In this document: in pieces, positions 1-7,302 of the stretch | Numbering within the stretch: the first letter of the stretch is position 1 | How the letters are laid out: the number at the start of each line of letters is the position of its first letter | The notes under the pieces: model-generated | What the model saw: only the letters and a program-made list of their open reading frames with translations | Told to the model about the DNA's origin: nothing | Databases searched by the model: none | Assembly: GCF_014174495.1 (NCBI RefSeq) | Contig: NZ_JACJHR010000025.1 | Coordinates: 47,104 to 111,103, forward strand | From: Amycolatopsis echigonensis | Lineage (GTDB): Bacteria > Actinomycetota > Actinomycetes > Mycobacteriales > Pseudonocardiaceae | Direction of reading: 5' to 3' | Length of the DNA stretch: 64,000 nt | Translations under genes and position numbers: made by a program

Positions 1-1175
1 TACACCGTGCCGCGCTCCTCCAGCAGCTGCGCGACGTCGAACGCGCCGCCCGTGGCCGCGGCATGCGCGGTCGGGTCGGTCAGCCAGCCCAGCGCGGGCA
101 TGATCGTCGTCGTGATCGACGAACGGGTGCGTTCGTTCGTGGTCAGGAACTGCTGGGCCGCGGTCGCGAACGTCGGCTCCCCCGAACGGCGCAGCAAGCG
201 CAGCACCTCGTCGGTCGCGGCCTCCGGGTCGGCGACCCACGCCTGCACGTCCCGCATCGCCAGCTCGCCCAGCGCGGCCGCGTGCAGCAGCGCCGCGAGG
301 GCCTGCCGAGCCAGCGCCACCCAGTGCTCCCGCTCGGCGTTCCCCTCCGCCGACGGCAACAGGTCACCGGCCCGGTGGGTCGCGGTCACCGGGTTCTCGC
401 ACCCCGACAACGGGTCGAACGTGATCGTGGACTCCAGCCCGCCCAACCCGGACGGGTTGAACACGTACACCGGGCCCTTGCCGCGGCGCACCTTCGCGGT
501 CAGGTCGATCAGGTCCGTGCGCGTGCTGGTCGCGATCACCGCGCCCGGCGCGTCCAGGATCCGGCACGCCAGCTCCCCCGTCTTCCCGGTCCGCGGACCG
601 CCGACCCGGGTCGTCACGTCCTCCACCGGCGACCAGATCCCCTGCCCGCCCACACGAGCCAGCCGGGTCGCGTACTCCGTCACCGGCACCCGCCGCCGCT
701 CGCGACGCGACATCTCCCGCAGGCTCGGCTTCACCGTCTTCGCCTTGCGCCGCATCGCGAACGCCGACGCCACCCGGAAAATCTGCCACCGCGACGCCGT
801 CCCGCCGTTGCGCCTCGAACGCCGCGACCACCGGCCGATCAACCCCCGCGACCCGCCGCGCGCCTGCACCGCCATCACCCCGGCGACCACCAGCACCGGC
901 ACGCCGGCCAAACCCCACGGCCACACGTCATAACCCGGCGTCGAGCCCGGAGCCTCGATCGCGAACCACACCGCGACGACCGCCAGACCGGCGAGCCCGA
1001 CCATCAGCCGCGCGACATTGCCACGGGTCAGCTCCACCAGCCGGAACAACGCCACCACAGCGCCCGCGACCACGAACCACGGCCACACCACGGCAACCTT
1101 CACGTGCCAGTCCGCCATCGCCGCGCCCAAGAAAATCAACACACCCGCCACCACGGCGGCAAAAAACGTGCGCAT
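1..1175 (-). CDS. TraG/VirD4-like coupling ATPase of a mobile element (3' end cut by window edge)
   Basis: This is an open frame with no stop before the left edge, about 391 codons visible. The N-terminus carries several hydrophobic segments (about residues 1-100, including two close to the start), followed by a basic linker. A Walker A motif, GGPRTGKT, lies at residues 192-199. After it comes a segment typical of TraG/TraD/VirD4 coupling proteins, with GPVYVFNPSG and then TFDPLSGCENP. Known members are membrane ATPases that pump DNA during conjugation. The ATG overlaps the TGA of the upstream HTH gene by one base, so the two are co-transcribed. The protein looks closer to hexameric coupling proteins than to the FtsK-like TraSA of pSAM2, but only the N-terminal half can be judged. 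Frame choice is firm because the protein motifs are clear. Confidence 0.82.
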   Translation of the reverse strand, partial: MRTFFAAVVAGVLIFLGAAMADWHVKVAVVWPWFVVAGAVVALFRLVELTRGNVARLMVGLAGLAVVAVWFAIEAPGSTPGYDVWPWGLAGVPVLVVAGVMAVQARGGSRGLIGRWSRRSRRNGGTASRWQIFRVASAFAMRRKAKTVKPSLREMSRRERRRVPVTEYATRLARVGGQGIWSPVEDVTTRVGGPRTGKTGELACRILDAPGAVIATSTRTDLIDLTAKVRRGKGPVYVFNPSGLGGLESTITFDPLSGCENPVTATHRAGDLLPSAEGNAEREHWVALARQALAALLHAAALGELAMRDVQAWVADPEAATDEVLRLLRRSGEPTFATAAQQFLTTNERTRSSITTTIMPALGWLTDPTAHAAATGGAFDVAQLLEERGTV

Positions 1176-1429
1176 CAGGCCGCACCCCCAGCCGAAGCGC
1201 CCCACACGTCCTCAGCCGCGCGACCAATGCGGGTTGCGGCTGCAGAGGCGCATGCGTCGAGGTACTCCTCGATGGCCTTACCGGGAATTCGTACGGCACC
1301 TTTCCCTGTGCCCAGCCTGATGGCCTTCAGCGCGCCAGACTCCACGGCGCGGTAGATCGTCGCGACAGAGACGTCGAGCTCGTCAGCGACCGTTCGGACC
1401 CGGTACAGCCGGGTAGCCTCAACCTGCAT
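1175..1429 (-). CDS. Excisionase-like helix-turn-helix protein
   Basis: The product is 84 residues. An AlpA/MerR-type winged HTH fills residues 8-55: RTVADELDVSVATIYRAVES, then GTGKGAVRIPGKAIEEYL. This is the HTH_17 pattern of Xis proteins and small plasmid regulators. Xis proteins bend att DNA and steer integrase towards excision. I chose ATG 1429 because the domain begins right after it; a longer open frame extends upstream but shows no protein signal. The gene abuts the coupling ATPase (stop and start share a base) and is divergent from the GntR gene across a 195-bp region holding a tandem operator. It could equally be a transcriptional regulator of the transfer gene. Confidence 0.75.
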   Translation of the reverse strand: MQVEATRLYRVRTVADELDVSVATIYRAVESGALKAIRLGTGKGAVRIPGKAIEEYLDACASAAATRIGRAAEDVWGASAGGAA

Positions 1430-1536
1430 CGTTACTCCCAGGGTTTCGATGTGCGCCCCGGTCGGTGTTGCAGCACCGGCCGGGGTCTCTTGCTGTTGAA
1501 CGGAAACTGCGGAGGCATCCGCAGAACTTGAGAATA

Positions 1537-1563
1537 TAGACAGCTTAGACGTCTTAGACGTCA
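1537..1563. promoter_or_regulatory. Tandem 9-bp operator between xis-like and GntR genes
   Basis: Three head-to-tail 9-mers lie here: TAGACAGCT, TAGACGTCT and TAGACGTCA. The last two contain the exact repeat TTAGACGTC (1545-1553 and 1554-1562), and AGACGTCT is itself a palindrome. HutC/DasR-type GntR proteins favour TCTAGAC-like half sites, so the neighbouring GntR protein is the obvious candidate to bind here and repress both divergent promoters. The binding assignment is inference. Confidence 0.5.
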
Positions 1564-1624
1564 CTGGCAACCAAATCTGGTCGACTTCGCCGTCTTGGCT
1601 GGCTTTGCTCCTAGACTCGCGGCT

Positions 1625-1981
1625 ATGGACGGCATCGACTTGAGCGATCCGCGCGCCGGCTACCTGCGCGTCGCGGACGGGATTCGCAGGCAGATCGAGG
1701 CGGGCGACCTCTCGCCCGGAGACCAACTGCCGACTCAGCGCGAGCTGGCCGCGGAATACGGCGTGGGCACGGAGACAGTCAAGCGGGCACTTGAGCAGCT
1801 GCGCTCGGCACAGCTGGTCGTCTCCCACCAGGGAAAGGGCTCGTTTGTCGGACGGGGTCCGGCTACCGCCTCTCCCAAGAGCGACGAGTTTGGTCAGTTC
1901 GTAAGCGAACTGACCGAACTCCGCGCAGAAGTGGCCGAGCTCAGGCAGCGGCTGGATCGCATCGAGTCGCGGGGGTTTTGA
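1625..1981 (+). CDS. GntR-family transcriptional repressor
   Basis: The product is 118 residues. A classic GntR winged HTH occupies residues 10-75: YLRVADGIRRQIEAGDLSPG, then a PTQREL core, and GKGSFV at the wing. The large C-terminal ligand domain of HutC or FadR members is absent. In its place is a short heptad-rich tail (ELRAEVAELRQRLDRIE) that should form a dimerising coiled coil. This small build resembles KorSA/KorA-type regulators of actinomycete conjugative elements, which repress replication and transfer genes. ATG 1625 was preferred over 1595 because homology begins there. The gene is divergent from the xis-like gene across a tandem operator, so autoregulation is likely. Confidence 0.85.
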   Translation: MDGIDLSDPRAGYLRVADGIRRQIEAGDLSPGDQLPTQRELAAEYGVGTETVKRALEQLRSAQLVVSHQGKGSFVGRGPATASPKSDEFGQFVSELTELRAEVAELRQRLDRIESRGF

Positions 1982-2172
1982 GTCAGTTCCTCGTCGTGCG
2001 TCGCAGAAGTTCCGGACGTAGCTGTGCCTCCTCGGTACCGCAGCAGTACCCGGAGGATCGGCGACCGCTTGGTATCGCTGGTTTCGCATGAGCTCAGCTT
2101 TGAACCGGTTTGCGGGAACGCCCGGGAAAAACTTTCCCGGTACGTTCGAGTGGCAACGGGGAGGGTGATGGC

Positions 2173-3402
2173 ATGCGAGGAATGACGGAGAACCTGACCA
2201 TCGGCGAGCGCGTTGCGTGGTACCGCCGACGCCGCGGCATGTCACAGGAAGCGCTCGCCGGGCTCGTCGGTCGCACCGGAGAATGGCTCCGCAAGGCGGA
2301 AAACAACCGCGCAGAGCTGGATCGACTTTCTGTGATCCGACGTTTAGCCGACGCGCTCGACGTTGCGCTAGGAGACCTGATCGGTGAGCCAGCGCTCCTC
2401 GACTGGACACCAGACAGCGGAACATCGACAGTGCCGGCGCTCCGCGCCGCTCTGATGGACTACCGCCAGCTCACGCCGATCCTGAGCGCAACGTCCGATG
2501 ACGCCGAACCTCCAAGCCTCGACGCTCTAGCCTCAGAGCTTCGATCGGTGTTCGACGCTTATCAAAACTCTCGGTTCGGATTCGCAGCTGGCAGAGCACC
2601 GCTCCTCCTGGCCGACGCGCTCCTCGCTGCCCGCCAGCACGAAGGAGACCAACGAGTTCGTGCGCATGAACTGCTGGCCCTGAGCTACCAAGCTGGGGCG
2701 TCAGTTCTCACCAAGCTCGGCGAGTCGGATCTCGCCTGGATCGCCGCCGAGCGGGGCCTGGCGGCAGCGCAGCAGTCGGACAATCACGCGATCACTGGCT
2801 CGCTGTTCCGATCGGTAGCGTTCGCTCTTCTTTCTACCGGTCGACACGAGCCAGCAATGCGTCTGACGGAGGCGGGAGCTGCATATCTTGAGCCGCACCT
2901 CGGCACCGGAGGCGGTGAGGTGCTTTCCGCCTACGGGACGCTCTTCCTTGCCGGTTCGATGGCCGCAGCCAGGTCCGACGACCGAACCACAACCAGGAGC
3001 TATCTCGCCGAGGCAGACGACGCCGCACGTCGGCTCGGCACGGATAGCAACTACCTATGGACGGCGTTCGGACCAACCAACGTCGCCATACACCGCGTCA
3101 ACACTGCGATGGAGCTGGGCGATGTCCAGGTCGCGCTCGACCTCGGACCAACGCTCGACACGAGCGCCCTGCCAGCCGAGCGCCAGGTTCGGCACTTGCT
3201 GGATGTCGCCCGCGCGTACAACAGCTCCGGACGGGCCGACATGGCATTGAGTACCGTGCTCGATGCGGAACGCAAGGCTCCCGACCAGGTGCGGCACCAC
3301 TACCTGAGCCGCCAGCTCGTACTGAACTGGGTCCGCAACGCGCCCGGTAAGCCGTCCTTCGAGCTAGACCAGCTCGCCCGCAGGATGCGGGTCGTAGGGT
3401 AG
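2173..3402 (+). CDS. XRE-type HTH regulator with TPR-like C-terminus
   Basis: The product is 409 residues. An HTH_3 domain lies at about residues 10-65 (IGERVAWYRRRRGMSQEALAG, then a GRTGEWLRKAEN recognition region). The rest is an all-helical region of repeated Ala/Leu-rich helices, a TPR-like sensor fold common in actinobacterial XRE regulators. ATG 2173 is preceded by GGGGAGG at good spacing, whereas the longer frame from 2110 has no site. The gene lies five bases before the Nudix gene in the same direction, so the two form a unit inside the mobile element. It may control element maintenance or transfer. The ligand is unknown. Confidence 0.82.
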   Translation: MRGMTENLTIGERVAWYRRRRGMSQEALAGLVGRTGEWLRKAENNRAELDRLSVIRRLADALDVALGDLIGEPALLDWTPDSGTSTVPALRAALMDYRQLTPILSATSDDAEPPSLDALASELRSVFDAYQNSRFGFAAGRAPLLLADALLAARQHEGDQRVRAHELLALSYQAGASVLTKLGESDLAWIAAERGLAAAQQSDNHAITGSLFRSVAFALLSTGRHEPAMRLTEAGAAYLEPHLGTGGGEVLSAYGTLFLAGSMAAARSDDRTTTRSYLAEADDAARRLGTDSNYLWTAFGPTNVAIHRVNTAMELGDVQVALDLGPTLDTSALPAERQVRHLLDVARAYNSSGRADMALSTVLDAERKAPDQVRHHYLSRQLVLNWVRNAPGKPSFELDQLARRMRVVG

Positions 3403-3407
3403 GGATC

Positions 3408-3884
3408 ATGAGCGATCCAACCGAGAAGTTCGCAACGCCCCGGGTCGCAGCCGGGGCGTTGTTCGTTGATGGCGACCGTGTGCTGCTGGTCCGCAAGACG
3501 TACGGCAACCGCTGGGACATCCCGGGCGGTTACGTCGACCGCGGCGAGTCGCCTGCCGCTGCCTGCAAGCGTGAGCTTCGCGAGGAACTCAGTCTCGACC
3601 GCGCGCCTGTCCATCTCCTCGTCCAGGACTGGGCTCCGAACGAGAAGGAAGGCGACAAGCTTCTGTACGTCTTCGACTGCGGCCCGCTCGGGGACGACGA
3701 ACACCGGATAACGCTTGACGGGCAGGAACTCGACCACTGGGAGTGGGTGCCCGCCTCGAAGCTTGACGACTACCTGATCCCGAGGCTTGCCCGCCGACTG
3801 TCACAGGCGTTTAAGGCGCACAAGTCGAGTACGACGGTCTACCTCGAACACGGCGAGCCTGCGCTCGTCGCGCCCGCTGAGTGA
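3408..3884 (+). CDS. Nudix hydrolase, possible Pif-like immunity protein
   Basis: The product is 158 residues with a full Nudix box at about residues 40-62 (GGYVDRGESPAAACKRELREE, continuing EL). This supplies the metal-binding REXXEE core for cleaving nucleoside diphosphate-X compounds. Length is normal for the family. It follows the XRE gene by five bases and is the last gene before the att site. In pSAM2, Pif carries a Nudix motif and blocks transfer between cells that already hold the element; the same position in a similar element makes an immunity role plausible, but this is inference. A general housecleaning hydrolase is the alternative. Confidence 0.85.
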   Translation: MSDPTEKFATPRVAAGALFVDGDRVLLVRKTYGNRWDIPGGYVDRGESPAAACKRELREELSLDRAPVHLLVQDWAPNEKEGDKLLYVFDCGPLGDDEHRITLDGQELDHWEWVPASKLDDYLIPRLARRLSQAFKAHKSSTTVYLEHGEPALVAPAE

Positions 3885-3901
3885 AGACTGCCCCGCGCGA
3901 A

Positions 3902-3924
3902 CCGTCTCAGTTTCCGTCTCAGTT
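3902..3924. repeat. 11-bp direct repeat near att, possible integrase arm sites
   Basis: CCGTCTCAGTT occurs at 3902-3912 and again at 3914-3924, a 12-bp period, about 95 bp inside the att core. Tyrosine integrases of actinomycete elements and phages bind short directly repeated arm-type sites at such distances from the core. The repeat is seen directly; the integrase role is inferred. Confidence 0.45.
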
Positions 3925-4015
3925 CGTGCTGTTTTCAAGCTTCGCGAGGGTTGCTCATATCGCGCTGACCAGCACATAAGCAACTTCGGGTGACCTAACA
4001 ACCCGGCAAACCAGG

Positions 4016-4059
4016 TCTTTGGGAGCGGAGGGTCGCAGGTTCAAATCCTGTCATCCCGA
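4016..4059 (+). other. att site: 3' part of a tRNA-Pro(UGG) gene
   Basis: The sequence matches the 3' part of an actinobacterial tRNA-Pro. It has the anticodon loop and its 3' neighbour CTTTGGGAGC (anticodon TGG at 4020-4022), a variable loop, a T arm GCAGG-TTCAAAT-CCTGT, the 3' acceptor strand CATCCCG and discriminator A. No D arm, 5' acceptor strand or anticodon 5' stem precedes it, so this is not a working tRNA. That is the expected product when an element integrates in a tRNA gene and leaves a 3' copy at its far end. pSAM2 is known to use a tRNA-Pro gene. The full tRNA should lie at the other end of the element. Confidence 0.75.
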
Positions 4060-4064
4060 CCGAG

Positions 4065-4096
4065 AGGGGCTGGACCTGCGGGTTCTGCCCCTTTTT
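4065..4096 (+). terminator. Intrinsic terminator behind the tRNA-Pro 3' end
   Basis: AGGGGC (4065-4070) pairs with GCCCCT (4087-4092), with further pairing GGACC/GGTTC inside, followed by a T run ending at 4096. Such a terminator belongs directly after a tRNA gene, so this side is the original chromosomal flank of the att site. Confidence 0.7.
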
Positions 4097-4208
4097 CGTG
4101 CCGTCCGACGCGGCGCGGGAGCTGGCGTGGCGCTCAGTGACCCTCCTATTTGAGGACTTTCACCTGCGCACCCGAGCCCTGGTCCCCGCTCCGGTGCCCT
4201 GACAGGCG

Positions 4209-4319
4209 TTGATCGACGAGTGGGCCATGTCACTCGAGGCGGAGAACAAGAGCCCGCGCACGGTCCGCTGCTACAACAACTACCGGGCGCTGAGCGCCTG
4301 GTTCACCCACGATGATCTT
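4209..4319 (+). pseudogene. Tyrosine integrase N-terminal remnant
   Basis: Read from 4209 the frame gives an integrase core-binding (SAM-like) start: IDEWAMSLEAENKSPRTVRC, then YNNYRALSAWF. This is the typical XerC/phage-integrase N-terminal helix pair. After about 37 codons the homology stops. The open frame runs to 4916 but has no recognisable integrase body, no catalytic R-H-R-Y, and arginine-rich noncoding-like composition. It sits 150 bp outside the att site, so it is probably the relic of another element that used the same tRNA. From 4320 to 4657 I see no gene. Confidence 0.6.
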
Positions 4320-4657
4320 CGCCTGCACGGTGGGGGGTTCGGACTGGCAGCAAGGGGCATCCGCAGGACCACCCGTCACCGCTCACGCAGAACAATTCGC
4401 CGAGTTGACGAAGCGATCCGGCACGCCAGTGGACGCGCGTGGCAGCGGTTCGACGCGGAACAGCCGGGCCGGGCGGTTGTGCGGTCACCGCCGAGCGCCT
4501 GCGCCGCAAGCCCGCGCATTCGGCCACAGGCCCGGAACTGCCCGCCGACACACCGTCGACTGCGCAACGTCGCTCGTCTGCAAAGTGAGAATTGGCCCTG
4601 GCGCGCGACCTTGTGCACACCAGGGCCTCCGTCCCGAAGCCTGCTTCTCGAGACTGG

Positions 4658-4903
4658 CTACGTCGCCTTGACTCGGCCGTCGATTATCGAAAACGGAACA
4701 ATTCGAAGGGCACCTATTACCCCGATCGGGATCCATGCCCACCGAAAATCTCCGGCAATGAGACCCCATGCGACGAACCCGAGCATGCCAAGGGCCAGAC
4801 CCGACCACGTAATCCATAGCTTGACGGGGTCTTTAATGACTCTCGCGCCAGACACCTGGTCAGGTTCCGGTTTCAGTGGTGCAGAGCGCTGCCCGCTTGC
4901 CAT
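4658..4903 (-). CDS. Small two-helix membrane protein
   Basis: The product is 81 residues. A short charged N-terminus is followed by two hydrophobic stretches (WITWSGLALGMLGFVAWGLI and WIPIGVIGALRIVPFSI) with a short polar link, then a basic tail. This is the layout of small actinobacterial membrane proteins of unknown role. ATG 4903 lies inside the 3' end of the transpeptidase gene, giving a 31-bp overlap; a GTG about 45 bases further in would nearly remove it. Both genes read in the same direction, so translation is probably coupled. No function can be assigned. Confidence 0.55.
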   Translation of the reverse strand: MASGQRSAPLKPEPDQVSGARVIKDPVKLWITWSGLALGMLGFVAWGLIAGDFRWAWIPIGVIGALRIVPFSIIDGRVKAT

Positions 4904-6111
4904 TGCGTCCAGTTGAGTTCCCAGTCCCCGTAGGTGTCGTAGATCGGCAACGGCCCGCCAGGCGTGTTGACCGCCTCCACGACGTCGCCGAGGCCGAACT
5001 CGTTGAAGAAGATCTGCGCGTTCTGCGGGTTCAGGTTGATGCATCCGTGCGACACGTTGGTGCTGCCTTGCGCCCCGACGCTCGCCGGGTTCTCGTGCAC
5101 GAACTCTCCGTCGTTCGAGATCCGTTCTGCCCAGAACTCGGTCGACTTGTACGCCTTCGGCGAAGGCGGGCAGACCCCGTAGGTGCACGAGTCCATGACG
5201 ACTTGTTGCTGTTTGTCGGAAATGACGTGCGGACCGCTGTGGGTCGGGGTGGCGTCCTTACCCATGCTGATCGGCATCGTGCCGACGACCGCGCCGTTGT
5301 GCACGATTTGCATCTGATCGGTCGCACCGTCCGCTTTCGCGATCCAGGAGTCGTGGATGTGGTAAGTAGCCGACCGGTCCGTTTTGCCGTACACGCCCGA
5401 GCCCAAATTGACGCCGTACAGCTTCGCGTCCAGCTTCACGGTGGTGCCAGGCTGCCAATAGGACGGCGGCCGGTAGTGCAGGGTCCGGTCGTCGATCCAG
5501 TGCCAGCTACCTGGCTGCGAGGGCGTCGTGGTGACCGTGAGCGCGTTTTCGGCCGCGGCGCGGTCGGTGACCTTGTGGTCGAAGGACACCCCGATGATCT
5601 GGCCGACGCCGAAGGTCAGTCCGGGCGCGGGCGGCGCCGGGGTCAACGCCGGGAACGCCTGCGCGGCCGGGCTCACGGTCGTCAGGGTGCTTTGCTGCGT
5701 CACGGTCTTGCCGTCCGTGCCGGTGGCGTCCGCGACCACGCGGTAGCTGGCCCCGTACGCGAGGTCTTCGGTGGAGGTCCATTTCGCCCCGTCCGGCGAC
5801 AAGGCGCCAGCGACCGTGTTGCCCTTGCTCGCGTTCGTCACCGTGACGGTGGTGAGCTTCCCGTGCACCGCTTGCACGACGACCGGGGTCGTCGGGTTGA
5901 TCCCGGAACCCGGCGAAGGCGAGATGCTCACCTGCGCGACCGGCCGCGGAGCCGGCGCGCCTCCCGCCGGTCCCGCCGACGGAGAGCTCGACGTCGAGCA
6001 GGCAGTGAGCGACAGGGCCACCGCGACGATCGCGCCGACCGCCAATCTTTTCGTCCCGAAGATCCGCCGGGCGGTCTCGCGCGCCAGAGACTGTTGTCCA
6101 CCTCGTGCCAT
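4873..6111 (-). CDS. L,D-transpeptidase lipoprotein
   Basis: The product is 412 residues and makes 3-3 peptidoglycan cross-links at the outer face of the membrane. The N-terminus has basic residues, a hydrophobic core and a lipobox LTAC with the lipidated Cys at 38. Two Ig-like domains follow (about 60-250), as in mycobacterial Ldt proteins, then the YkuD domain with the catalytic block SHGCINL (Cys357). A Trp-rich tail follows. ATG 6111 places the signal peptide correctly; the longer frame to 6243 adds a non-signal extension. Target of carbapenems in relatives. No partner gene is nearby apart from the small membrane protein. From 6112 to 6369 I see no gene. Confidence 0.92.
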   Translation of the reverse strand: MARGGQQSLARETARRIFGTKRLAVGAIVAVALSLTACSTSSSPSAGPAGGAPAPRPVAQVSISPSPGSGINPTTPVVVQAVHGKLTTVTVTNASKGNTVAGALSPDGAKWTSTEDLAYGASYRVVADATGTDGKTVTQQSTLTTVSPAAQAFPALTPAPPAPGLTFGVGQIIGVSFDHKVTDRAAAENALTVTTTPSQPGSWHWIDDRTLHYRPPSYWQPGTTVKLDAKLYGVNLGSGVYGKTDRSATYHIHDSWIAKADGATDQMQIVHNGAVVGTMPISMGKDATPTHSGPHVISDKQQQVVMDSCTYGVCPPSPKAYKSTEFWAERISNDGEFVHENPASVGAQGSTNVSHGCINLNPQNAQIFFNEFGLGDVVEAVNTPGGPLPIYDTYGDWELNWTQWQAGSALHH

Positions 6112-6369
6112 ACGACAAGAGACTACCGCCGACCACAGCCGGGACGCCGTGACATTGCTCCCCGCTGGACAGGCCAGGGTGCAGTGAGACACGTTCGACG
6201 ATCGCCGGGTCGGCAGCTGATGCATGACCGCGCGCGACCACAATGGCCAGGACGCCCGGATCTCGATCGCTGGGAGAAGCCTCCGAGGGGACCGCGCAGT
6301 TCCGCGGCGGTGGCCTCGGCGTCGCCGGTCCGGATCGTCGTCCAGCTGATGCGGTGGCGTGCACCACCT

Positions 6370-7302
6370 TCACCTGGGGTAGCCCGACTTGCGCCACGCT
6401 TCCAGTTGACTCATCGTCGGATACGAGGGGCGCGCTCCGGGGCGTGTCGCCGCGAACGCTCCCACCTCGGAACCCAGCCTGACCGCTGCGGCGAGATCGA
6501 GACCGCACGCGAGACCGTATCCGACGGTGCCGGCGAAAGCGTCCCCGCAGCCGGTCGTGTCTGCGGCATTCACCTGTACAGCAGGGATACTGGTGCACCC
6601 GTCAGCGTCGACAAGCATCGATCCCCGAGAGCCGCGGGTCACGATGGCGCGGCGGATTCCCATGTGTCGCAACGCCGCCGCAGTCTCAGCGTCATCTTCG
6701 GCAGTGCCGGGAGGCATGGCGTCCGATCGCAACCGAGCCAGTTCGTGATCATTGACGATGACCACGAATGAGTCCCGGAAGAGTTCTTCGGCGACTGGCC
6801 GATACGGCGAAAGGTTGAGTACCACTTTCGCACCAGTCATCGCGGCACGCCGGGCGAAGGCAGCGACCGCATCGACCGGAATTTCGCAAGCAAGAAGAAC
6901 GACATCTGCTTCCGCGACCGCGGCATCGGCCTCACCGCATGCCGCCATTTTCGCATTGGCGCCCGGGACGACAACGATCGAGTTCTCACCGCTCCCGTCG
7001 ACGCTGATGAACGCAGACCCGGTCGATTCCTCCCGGTGCACGAGGATCCGCTCCGAACCGATCCCGAGCTCACGGAGCTCGTCCTTGACCGTACGCGCGG
7101 CGTCGTCTTCCCCGACCATCGCGACGAGTTCCACGTCGCCGCCGAGCAGGCGCGCCGCCGCAGCCTGGTTGAAGGACTTGCCTCCCACGCAGGTGCTGAC
7201 GGACTCGGCCAGCACGGTCTCCCCCGGCTTCGGGATCGCCGGCATCCCAAGACAATGATCGATGTTCACCGAGCCGACGCTCAGGATCCGGCCGGTCCTC
7301 AA
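6370..7302 (-). CDS. PfkB-family sugar kinase (ribokinase-like)
   Basis: The product is 310 residues, the usual ribokinase length. The N-terminus has the substrate-side GSVNIDH and a GGKSFNQAAAA block typical of ribokinases. The C-terminal PfkB signature is DTTGCGDAF with the catalytic Asp. The predicted reaction is ATP-dependent phosphorylation of ribose or a related pentose. The start overlaps the transporter stop by four bases (ATGA). Together with the MFS transporter and the nearby nucleoside hydrolase, the set suggests nucleoside uptake, cleavage and ribose capture. The exact sugar is not determinable from sequence. Confidence 0.88.
   Translation of the reverse strand: MRTGRILSVGSVNIDHCLGMPAIPKPGETVLAESVSTCVGGKSFNQAAAARLLGGDVELVAMVGEDDAARTVKDELRELGIGSERILVHREESTGSAFISVDGSGENSIVVVPGANAKMAACGEADAAVAEADVVLLACEIPVDAVAAFARRAAMTGAKVVLNLSPYRPVAEELFRDSFVVIVNDHELARLRSDAMPPGTAEDDAETAAALRHMGIRRAIVTRGSRGSMLVDADGCTSIPAVQVNAADTTGCGDAFAGTVGYGLACGLDLAAAVRLGSEVGAFAATRPGARPSYPTMSQLEAWRKSGYPR

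Noticed and set aside
7..1355. Long plus-strand frames over the left end
   Set aside because: They are Arg/Pro-rich antisense shadows of the coupling-ATPase gene, which has clear motifs on the minus strand.
4016..4059. A functional tRNA-Pro gene
   Set aside because: No D arm or 5' acceptor strand precedes it; only the 3' part is present.
4320..4657. Continuation of the integrase gene to 4916
   Set aside because: After about 37 codons the frame is Arg-rich without integrase motifs or catalytic residues.
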